Assembly: GCA_900752785.1 (NCBI GenBank)
Contig: CAADWP010000031.1
Span: forward strand, 1 to 21,548
Direction: 5' to 3'
DNA: 21,548 nucleotides
DNA from: an uncultured Ruminococcus sp.
GTDB taxonomy: Bacteria; Bacillota; Clostridia; Oscillospirales; Ruminococcaceae
Both the position numbers and the translations under genes were made by a program. The notes below the pieces were generated by a model. The model was given only the letters and a program-made list of their open reading frames with translations. It was not told where the DNA came from and searched no databases. Of this stretch, positions 15,055 to 21,548 are shown in pieces; the stretch's first letter is position 1, and the number at the start of each line of letters is the position of its first letter.

Positions 15055-15628
15055 TGACAATCCCTCTCTTCTTTAGTTCGCTTATCATAAACTCTACCAC
15101 CATTTCTTCATCAAGGTTTGTCGTATCAATTACCATGCCGGGCATCTCGTAACGTTCAATCACGCCCCGCATCTTTTCATAAGCCGTTTTAATATACTGA
15201 ACCTTTCGCAAATCCGAGTCGTTCGGGTTTCTTTTTCTCATACGCTTCTCTATTACTTCAGGGTCTGCGTAAATTAGAAAAGTAAAATCAGGAGAACCTG
15301 TCGTCTTGAAAATAGCATCGAAAATATAATCTGTTTCGGAAGTACCGCTCCAACAGTAATTGGAGAGAATATGTCTGTCGGTAATAATATTTTGTCCCCC
15401 AAATTTCTCATATAAATAAATATTTCCAAGTCCGTAAAACCACCCTGTAAATTGCTTGTTTTTACTTTGGTTTACTGTATTGCGAATACGAATATATTGC
15501 TTATCTCCTTCCTCATCAAAGAGAAAGTGCAAAGGTTTTTCAACTAATAAAAAACCGAGTTTTTCCGCAAGCTTTTTCGCCGCTGTACTTTTGCCAACCC
15601 CGTCAAATCCTTCAATTGCTATATGCAT
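15047..15628 (-). CDS. Thymidylate kinase-like deoxynucleotide kinase
   Basis: 193 residues. The P-loop is IEGFDGVGKST (residues 5-15). A DRH motif at 84-86 corresponds to the DR(Y/H) substrate-binding motif of dTMP kinases, followed by SNYCWSGTS. An Arg-rich lid EKRMRKRNPNDSD comes next. The length is normal for the family. The expected reaction is ATP plus dTMP to ADP plus dTDP, in the cytosol; a related deoxynucleoside monophosphate specificity is possible. It is preceded by AGGAGG 6 nt from the ATG and begins 10 nt after the NrdD stop. Being co-transcribed with a class III ribonucleotide reductase, it would complete a dNTP-synthesis module. Confidence 0.85.
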   Translation of the reverse strand: MHIAIEGFDGVGKSTAAKKLAEKLGFLLVEKPLHFLFDEEGDKQYIRIRNTVNQSKNKQFTGWFYGLGNIYLYEKFGGQNIITDRHILSNYCWSGTSETDYIFDAIFKTTGSPDFTFLIYADPEVIEKRMRKRNPNDSDLRKVQYIKTAYEKMRGVIERYEMPGMVIDTTNLDEEMVVEFMISELKKRGIVNG

Positions 15629-15638
15629 AGTTTGCCTC

Positions 15639-17333
15639 CTAATTAGTGGTTCTTGTTTCTACTTCGTGTTTCTTTCCACTCGTGAAACCATCAAGAATTT
15701 CAAGATAGCCGCTTACTCTGCGTATTCTTGTCACGTCTTTTGATTTGCAGACGGGGCATATATCAAATACGCCCGAAGCGCCACAGACTTTGCATATATC
15801 CTTTGGAAAGTTCATTCCAAGGTATCTCACTCCTGATTTTATTCCCTCTTCCACAAGTTCTCTTAACCCTTCATCATTACCTACGGGTGCTTCTCCAAGT
15901 TCAATATAAGAAATAGAACCGCCATTGCAGTAAAGGTGGAAAACTCCTTCTTTTTGTAGTTTCTCTCTTGCGGATATTCCGCTGTCGACGTTTATGTGGA
16001 ATGAATTTGTATAAAATCCTTTGGAGAAGATGTCGAATTTAGGTTTGAACATAGTCTTATCAATTTCAATAAATCTTCCGCTTATTAGTTCACCGCTTGT
16101 TGCTAAAAGCGAAAAGTTTATGTTCGTTTTATCTCTCTGACCATCGCAATATTCACGCATAAATTTTACAAAGTCAAGAGCGACTTCATACGCATCTTCC
16201 GATGCGTAAAAGCGAGAACCTGTCAGCACCTCAACCGCTTCGGAAAGCCCTATAAATCCTATGGAGAGAGTACCGTGCTTAAATACTTCGGCTGGTTTTT
16301 CAAATGGTACACACCATAATTGCCGGGCAAGATTTGCCGGAAATTCTTCAGTGTTGATTCTTGTGGTTTTGTAGTATCTATCGAGCAATATTTGTGTTGT
16401 TGTTTTTGCAATTTCCAACCACCTCTGCTTGAAATGTAGCACTTTTTCTGCGACTTCTTTTCCGCCATAGGCATTGTCAATCTCAAGAGCAAGGCGAGGG
16501 AGATTTATGCTGATATTAGCGATATTGCCTCTTCCTATAGCACCTGCACAGCCGAATATATCGTCTACTACTCTTGTTCTGCACCCCATAACGGAAAGTT
16601 TTTCTGCAGGAGTATTCTTGTCTGATTCACAATCGCAGAGCAAATACGTAGGAATCATTTTCTTTGCCGTGCAAAGCAACGCCTTTTGATAAAGGTCGAA
16701 GTTCCTATCTCCTTCGGTTCTGTTGACACCTGCGCTGACTTTAAAAACAATATTCGGCTTGTAAACCGTTTCGCCGCATTTTTCAAACTCGTCTATAACC
16801 GAACCGGCAATAAACCTTGCTCTCTCGTTACGAGCGAGACCAATGTTCAAGGTTACATAGTAGCTTGTTTGCCCCATTCGAGTGTGCGTATTATTGCACC
16901 ATAAAATAAAATCTCCTATGCAAGAAGCTATCAATTCTCGGGTAATTTCGCTATCTGCTACCTCCAACACTCGCAGGATTTCTTCAAGTTCGTTATCGAA
17001 ATTTGCAAACGCCATTCCTCCCGATTGTTCGTTACCCATGTCCGCAAACATAGTCTTGAAATATCCAAACAGACGGATAATCTTTGCACTATCCGAAAGC
17101 CCTCTAAACAATTCATAAGGAAATCTTGAGAGAACGTTGAATGTTAAGCAGTTGTATGTTTTTCCATAAGCATCGAGGTCGTGAATATGAATATACCCAT
17201 CAAGATGCAAACGAGACCATTCGTTTGGTAAAGAAGCAAGAATCTCGCTTTTTACAGCTCTTTCGCCGACATTATAAACGCCTCCCACATAACTTGAGCG
17301 ATTGGCTGCGTTATCGTTTGTCAATTGTTTCAT
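15639..17333 (-). CDS. nrdD: Anaerobic (class III) ribonucleoside-triphosphate reductase, no ATP-cone
   Basis: 564 residues. Family landmarks: IHIHDLDAY (48-56), NEQSGGMAF (101-109), the active-site cysteine Cys251 in SVMGCRTRV, INFSLLATSGE (405-415), a C-terminal zinc site Cys514/Cys517/Cys526/Cys529, and the glycyl-radical motif RRVSGYL with Gly542. It reduces ribonucleotides to deoxyribonucleotides under anoxia once a radical SAM activase has created the glycyl radical. The start is well set (AAGGAG before the ATG), and the protein begins at NDNAANRSS. The ~100-residue N-terminal ATP-cone of longer family members is therefore absent, so dATP feedback inhibition by that domain should be missing. 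Its gene overlaps the activase gene by 23 nt, consistent with paired expression. Confidence 0.92.
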   Translation of the reverse strand: MKQLTNDNAANRSSYVGGVYNVGERAVKSEILASLPNEWSRLHLDGYIHIHDLDAYGKTYNCLTFNVLSRFPYELFRGLSDSAKIIRLFGYFKTMFADMGNEQSGGMAFANFDNELEEILRVLEVADSEITRELIASCIGDFILWCNNTHTRMGQTSYYVTLNIGLARNERARFIAGSVIDEFEKCGETVYKPNIVFKVSAGVNRTEGDRNFDLYQKALLCTAKKMIPTYLLCDCESDKNTPAEKLSVMGCRTRVVDDIFGCAGAIGRGNIANISINLPRLALEIDNAYGGKEVAEKVLHFKQRWLEIAKTTTQILLDRYYKTTRINTEEFPANLARQLWCVPFEKPAEVFKHGTLSIGFIGLSEAVEVLTGSRFYASEDAYEVALDFVKFMREYCDGQRDKTNINFSLLATSGELISGRFIEIDKTMFKPKFDIFSKGFYTNSFHINVDSGISAREKLQKEGVFHLYCNGGSISYIELGEAPVGNDEGLRELVEEGIKSGVRYLGMNFPKDICKVCGASGVFDICPVCKSKDVTRIRRVSGYLEILDGFTSGKKHEVETRTTN

Positions 17334-18450
17334 GTGTTCTCCTTAAATCTATGAACGATTGGTTGGTTGATCCTACATACGGTTTCACCGTAGTTAAGTT
17401 TTCTCTTTGAAAATATCCGACTTTCAAATAATGGAGCATATCTTTCAGTTCGGTTGGGACATCGTGTACAGTCATTCCGGTGTACATACAAAGGTCATAG
17501 CCATTGAGCGCTTTTGAAAGCTCAATTATTGCCTTGGATTGAAGAAGCGGTTCACCGCCTGAAAAAGTGATTTTTTTGTTTTTAGCTTTATCTTTTAGAA
17601 TTTCGGCGAGTTCATTTACGGAGTATCGCGTTCCTATTGAAAGTGACCACGTCATGTGGTTATGGCAGTCCTTGCAGGCTTTTTTACATCCCTGAAAAAA
17701 CACCACGGTACGCAGTCCGGGACCGTCCACCAACGATTCCCTGTCTGCTATATTATTTACATACAGATAACTTCTTTCGAGGCATTCTTTTACTGCTGTA
17801 AGGTTTGGCAAAATAGCGCATGGTGCTTCAACAGGCTCTTTTGAAATCAGGATAGGAGAAAGACCTGCGTTTAAAGCCCCCATAGCGTCCTTGTCTACCT
17901 TATTCCCGATAAAGTATATTTCGGGTGAAGGAGATGCGCCTATTGCCTGCAATACTGACTCAAAAGATTGGGAGGATGGTTTACGATAAGTAATATCCGC
18001 ACTTGAAACGACTTTTCCAAAATAATGCAACAAACCGAATTTATCCAAATATCTTTTTAGCGTAGCAGAAGAAAAGATACTATTGCTTAGTACGGCAAGC
18101 GTATACCCTCGTTCGCAGAGATAATTGAGAAGGTCTTTTGCTCCAACCGCAACGGTTTCTTCACGGCAAACGGAAAAAAATTCCCATTCAATTTCGTCAT
18201 AAGGTTTTGAAAGTGCTTTTTCAAACTTTCTTTCATAAAACTCAAGCTGCTTAATAAAACTTGTTTCTATCTGCGTTTCATTGCGTTTAAGCATGAAGCG
18301 TTCTCTGTATTCCTTTGCATAAAGCTTGAGTTCTTCTCGTTTGCCGTCAAGATATGTATCGGCAAGATATGCAAGCCCTTTATCGTAATCGAACCACACT
18401 TTTGTTAATAGAGTATCGAATAAATCAAATATAACGATTTTATCATTCAT
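17311..18450 (-). CDS. HAD hydrolase fused to an NrdG-type radical SAM activase
   Basis: 379 residues in one frame. Residues 1-~225 are a HAD-superfamily phosphatase: motif I DLFDTLL (nucleophile Asp9, acid/base Asp12), motif II LSNS (Ser122), motif III Lys157 in YRKPS, and motif IV IGNKVDKDAMGA, where the usual first Asp is Asn183 and Asp186/Asp188 follow. Residues ~230-379 are an anaerobic ribonucleotide reductase activating enzyme: DGPGLRTVVFFQGC, the CxxxCxxC cluster Cys255/Cys259/Cys262 for a 4Fe-4S, and SGGEP at 297-301. It should cleave AdoMet to form the glycyl radical on NrdD encoded next. The HAD part may dephosphorylate nucleotides or a damaged metabolite. The start overlaps the upstream stop (ATGA) with GAAGGT upstream. 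I know of NrdG normally as a stand-alone ~150-200 residue protein. Confidence 0.88.
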   Translation of the reverse strand: MNDKIVIFDLFDTLLTKVWFDYDKGLAYLADTYLDGKREELKLYAKEYRERFMLKRNETQIETSFIKQLEFYERKFEKALSKPYDEIEWEFFSVCREETVAVGAKDLLNYLCERGYTLAVLSNSIFSSATLKRYLDKFGLLHYFGKVVSSADITYRKPSSQSFESVLQAIGASPSPEIYFIGNKVDKDAMGALNAGLSPILISKEPVEAPCAILPNLTAVKECLERSYLYVNNIADRESLVDGPGLRTVVFFQGCKKACKDCHNHMTWSLSIGTRYSVNELAEILKDKAKNKKITFSGGEPLLQSKAIIELSKALNGYDLCMYTGMTVHDVPTELKDMLHYLKVGYFQRENLTTVKPYVGSTNQSFIDLRRTHETIDKR

Positions 18451-18995
18451 ATAATACCTTCTTTCTTGAACACTATCAGTTCATTCAATGTCCTAGGCGT
18501 GAAGCCAACAACATCTGCGCTGCAGTTGAAGCTATTCGACAGTTGCGATTGCAAGTAATATGCCTTATCGTTTTTATTATTGTGAATATATCCGAAAACG
18601 TGATATCCACCGTAAACCGAATTTTTATAGCTCAATAACGGGTAATGACATAGACACACGCTTCGATTACAATCGGAAATTGTTTCAATCGTTTTTACGC
18701 AAACAAACTTGCGTAACGTTTCAGCTGAAAACACCTCGTCATGATTGCCGATTATTAAAATTTTTCTTCCGCATAATTTATCAATTACTTGAGCTGATAT
18801 ATTGTCAAAAGCAAAGTCACCTAATACATAAACGGTATCATTCTCTCTAACTCTCAAATTCCATTTACGTACAATGTCATTATCCATTTCTTGTATGGAA
18901 GAATACGGTCTGTCGGCAAGTTCCATAACACGTTTATCTCCAAAATGAGTATCGACAATATAATATAATATATCATAATTAACCTTAAACAGCAA
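18447..18995 (-). CDS. Calcineurin-like metallophosphoesterase (phage-type)
   Basis: 182 residues. Metal-ligand motifs: D15 and H17 (VDTHFGD), D60 (LGDFAF), N84, H85 and D86 (IGNHDE), H117 (CHYPL), and a final GYIHNN at 135-140. The usual GHxH has become GYxH (Tyr136), so one metal ligand may be replaced or supplied by His132. The overall pattern (DTHFG, IQEMDNDIVRKWN, LGDFAF) is that of small phosphoesterases common in phages and Bacillota. The N-terminus is uncertain: the only in-frame start codons are TTG at 18995 (GAGGA only 2 nt away) and CTG just after. It overlaps the upstream frame by 11 nt and the HAD-NrdG gene by 4 nt, so it belongs to the operon. Substrate unknown. Confidence 0.82.
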   Translation of the reverse strand: MLFKVNYDILYYIVDTHFGDKRVMELADRPYSSIQEMDNDIVRKWNLRVRENDTVYVLGDFAFDNISAQVIDKLCGRKILIIGNHDEVFSAETLRKFVCVKTIETISDCNRSVCLCHYPLLSYKNSVYGGYHVFGYIHNNKNDKAYYLQSQLSNSFNCSADVVGFTPRTLNELIVFKKEGII

Positions 18996-19326
18996 TGTCC
19001 TCTAAATAGGCATCACACATCTGACCGACAACATCCTTTAACTGAATTACCATTTTCTTCAATTTGTATGCCGTGCATCTGTTTGGTAAAGGACTGTTCC
19101 TTTTGGAAAGCAAGTACTCATCCTCCTCAATGCGTTCTTCAAGACCAACCACCTTACGCTGCTGTTGAACGTTTTTGCAACGTAAATACGGATCATTTTT
19201 ATTTAAAAGCCTCAATTCTATAAATTCTTTGAAAGAAATTTCCCGAACTTCACGAATTGCATCCCTATGATGATGTTTAACACGTTTATATTCACGTGCC
19301 TTAGTCGTTTTGAAAAAACAAATTAT
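18985..19326 (-). pseudogene. 3' part of an unrecognised protein gene, 5' end lost at the junction
   Basis: The open frame covers 113 codons after a TAG at 19329-19327. From about 19312 inward it reads like protein: KTTKAREYKRV, a basic HHHRDAIREVREISFKEFIEL stretch, then RLLNKNDPYLRCKN, VVGLEERIEEDEYL and YKLKKMVIQLKDVVGQM. Predicted mostly helical and charged. A TTG at 19215 would give 76 residues but has no ribosome binding site, and the protein-like sequence continues upstream of it, so I treat this as a gene that lost its 5' part where the GC-richer block meets AT-rich DNA. The family is not recognised. It is the first gene of the operon as seen here, so the operon promoter is not in this window. 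Confidence 0.5.
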
Positions 19327-21548
19327 CTATTGTTAATGGTTCAATTTTTAAATTAGAATCACATAAATCTTTTGTTGTTCTTGAATGTATTGATAAATTA
19401 TTATCCATGGGTTATTCAATATCAGAAATAATTTTGGATTTAGATAATGAATATGATATTTATTGCAATGATTTGTATATTAAATGTTTTGAATGGAATC
19501 ATGAAAAAAAGGACAATATTGAGTATAAATCAGATGTTTTTAAATCGATAGTTTATTCATCAAGATTAATCAGCGGTGTTATTGAAAGAAAAACATTAAT
19601 TAGAACTTTTGATGGTAATATTTATAAATTAGGAATATTTGAAAATATAGAAAAAAAGGATAAGTATGTATTAGAAAATTCTAAATCAATTGATTCAGAA
19701 GATTTTATAATTAAATCTGGTGTTGCAATTAAATATATTGGGAAAAGTAAGATTGTTAATGTTCCAGAAGGAATTCGAGAATTATCTCCTTGTTTATTTT
19801 GGGATAATCAAATTATAACAGAAGTAATATTACCTGAATCCCTAATAAGTATTAGTGGTGATACATTTTATAATTGTACTAATTTAGAAAAAGTAAATAT
19901 TCCAATAAATTGTAGAATTATGGGAAATAACCCTTTTGCAGGATGTCCAAAAATTAAAATAACAAACGAATCATCATATTTTAAATTAGTAGATGGAGTA
20001 TTATATAACGAAAATTTCACAAGATTAATATATTATCCGATTTTAAAAACAAGTGAAGAATATGTTATTGATTATAGATGTAAAATATTAGGAAAGCATT
20101 CTTTTTATTTATGCAATAACTTAAAGTATGTTGAAATTCCTATATCCGTTATTAAATTAGAAAACAATCCTTTTTCAGGATGTAGTCAAATTACATTAAA
20201 TAATAAATCCCCATATTATCATGTGGTAGACTCAGTGATTTACGATAGAGATTATTCATCAGTAATTGGGTGTTTAAATTCAATTAATAAAGATTGCTTA
20301 ATTTTAAAAAATGTTAAAAGAATATGTAGAAATTCATTTTGGAATTGTAAAGGAATAAGAAAAATAGAACTTCCTAAAACATTGGAAGAAATTGGATATA
20401 ATCCTTTTGTTAATTGTTCGAATATAGAATTTGTTTCCTTTAGCAATAAATATAAAGTATATAATAATGCTTTATTTACATCAGATAAATCTAAGTTAGT
20501 ATGTTATCCAGCAAAATATGCTGTTGGTGAAATACATCTTCCTGATGAAACAACAACTCTTGAACGAGGAGCTTTTTCAGGATGTGATAAATTAACAGAT
20601 GTTCATTTACATAATATATCCGTTATATCTAAGGCTAGTTTTACAAATTGTAATTCATTAGTTAGTATTTATTGTTCTGATTTAGTTGCTTATATTGGTG
20701 AATGGGCATTTGCACATTGTAAAAATTTGAAGGAAATATCAGTTTTTAAAAATTGCTTTATAGATAATAACGCAATATTAAATAGTCCAGTTAAAATAAA
20801 ACAGAGAGAAGAGTTATCTAATTATGTAATTGAATCTGATAATTTATATACTTTAAAATCGATGGATAAATCATATAATGGTAAAATAAAATCGATTTTA
20901 ATTGATCCACCATATAATTCTAAAGTTGATTATATAGGATACAAAGATGAATTTGATGAAAATTATGGTAGTTTTATGTTCTCAAGAATTAAACTTGCTT
21001 ATAAATTACTATCTAATGATGGTTTTTTAGTAATTAATATTGATAGAGGAGAAGTAAATGAATTATCTAAACTATGCAAAAAAATATTTTATAGAGTTAA
21101 AGTATGTAAATGGGAAAAACTTCATCCATTTTTTGATAAAAATAGAAAAGTTGTTTCTGAGAAAAGAAAAATTAAATATGAATATATTATCATTTGTTTT
21201 AAATCAAAAGAATCTAAATTAAATAAACTTAAGCAGCCATATTTAGAAGATAATAAGATTAAAGAGATTGATGCAAAGGTTCCCAATACATTTAGATGTT
21301 TTGGAACTAATTCATCAGCAAAAGATGAAATTGCAGATATATTTGGAGATAGAACATATTTCCAAACGCCTAAACCTTTAAAGCTAATAAAAGAACTTGT
21401 TCGTGCAACGACAAATAAGGATTCTATAGTTTTAGATTTTTTTGCAGGTTCTGGTACTACTGGACATGCTGTTATAGATTTAAATAAAGAAGATAATGGG
21501 AATAGAAAATATATTCTTATATCAAATAATGAATCTAATATATGTAAA
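19314..21548 (+). CDS. BspA-type LRR protein continuous with a Mod-like adenine methyltransferase, partial at both ends
   Basis: One open frame of 745 codons from just after the TGA at 19311-19313 to the window end, with no stop. It has no start codon before conserved sequence (FVVLECIDKLLSMGYS), so the 5' end is missing; compared with the paralogue at 13390-15054 about 50 residues are lost. Residues ~1-480 are the N-domain plus LRR_5 repeats, including the extended NPFAGC...YFKLVDGVLYN type. Residues ~500-745 form a beta-class N6-adenine methyltransferase like type III Mod subunits: DNLYTLKSM...GKIKSILIDPPYN (DPPY at residues 531-534), a short intervening target-recognition-like region, then FQTPKP and AdoMet-binding DFFAGSGTTGHA (about residues 708-719). 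Motif order IV then I fits the beta class. LRRs occupy the place of the usual N-terminus. Very AT-rich. Predicted to methylate DNA; a res partner could lie beyond the window. Confidence 0.85.

Noticed and set aside
20252..20446. 64-codon minus-strand frame
   Set aside because: Lies inside the continuous LRR-methyltransferase frame and has no protein features of its own.
1..21548. tRNA or rRNA genes as integration targets at the element borders
   Set aside because: No cloverleaf-like or rRNA-like sequence was recognised at the borders near 2342, 6470 or 19312.

Overview
The window looks like low-GC Bacillota (Clostridia/Bacilli-like) gut or rumen DNA, anaerobic, using the standard code: UGA is a real stop, for example at 4587-4589. 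The evidence is the AT-rich composition, strong AGGAGG-type ribosome binding sites, TTG starts, a class III (oxygen-sensitive) ribonucleotide reductase, GH43, and BspA-type leucine-rich repeat (LRR_5) proteins. Composition is not uniform. Hand counts of single 60-base lines give about 28% GC at 3301-3360, 40% at 16501-16560 and 20% at 20041-20100. A GC-richer block of about 12.8 kb (roughly 6480-19315) therefore sits between AT-rich flanks.

Layout. (1) 1-2342: remnant of a mobile or accessory element, with a small HTH/zinc-knuckle protein, a serine recombinase on the minus strand, and a divergent XRE regulator coupled to a Dam-like (D12) adenine methyltransferase that has lost its C-terminus. 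(2) 2343-5300: a four-gene plus-strand cluster of PCP_red-like protein (probably missing its 5' end), NAD(P)-binding NmrA-like protein, DUF1295/steroid-5-alpha-reductase-like membrane protein and a second membrane protein, ending in a clear terminator. (3) 5305-6364: a monocistronic, cytoplasmic GH43 glycosidase with a palindrome at its promoter. (4) 6599-7258: a protein with two tandem DUF6291-like domains. Upstream of it lies a 600-bp array of ten degenerate 54-75 bp repeats (7362-7962). (5) 8019-19326: a tightly packed minus-strand operon (overlaps of 4-23 nt, no gap above 10 nt). In transcription order it encodes a partial unknown protein, a metallophosphoesterase, a HAD hydrolase fused to an NrdG-type radical SAM activase, NrdD without an ATP-cone, a thymidylate-kinase-like protein, an LRR_5 protein with an unrecognised N-terminal domain, a GT4-Sel1-LRR_5 triple fusion, a second metallophosphoesterase, and an AAA_14-like pseudo-ATPase fused to LRR_5. 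(6) 19314-21548: an open frame leaving the window. It is a close architectural paralogue of the operon's LRR_5 protein, but AT-rich, missing its N-terminus, and continuing into a Mod-like adenine methyltransferase.

The most notable theme is LRR_5 domains on cytoplasmic proteins (pseudo-ATPase, glycosyltransferase, DNA methyltransferase, and an orphan N-domain). Three of these are co-transcribed with a complete anaerobic dNTP-synthesis module (NrdD, NrdG and dTMP kinase) plus three candidate phosphatases. My inference is a nucleotide-pool or nucleic-acid-related accessory or defence/counter-defence island with LRR proteins as recognition or scaffold parts; no function is demonstrated.

Caveat: gene truncations at 2336-2342 and at about 19312, together with the composition shifts, mean either several insertion/deletion events or a chimeric metagenome assembly. 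The junctions need read-level support before links across them are trusted.
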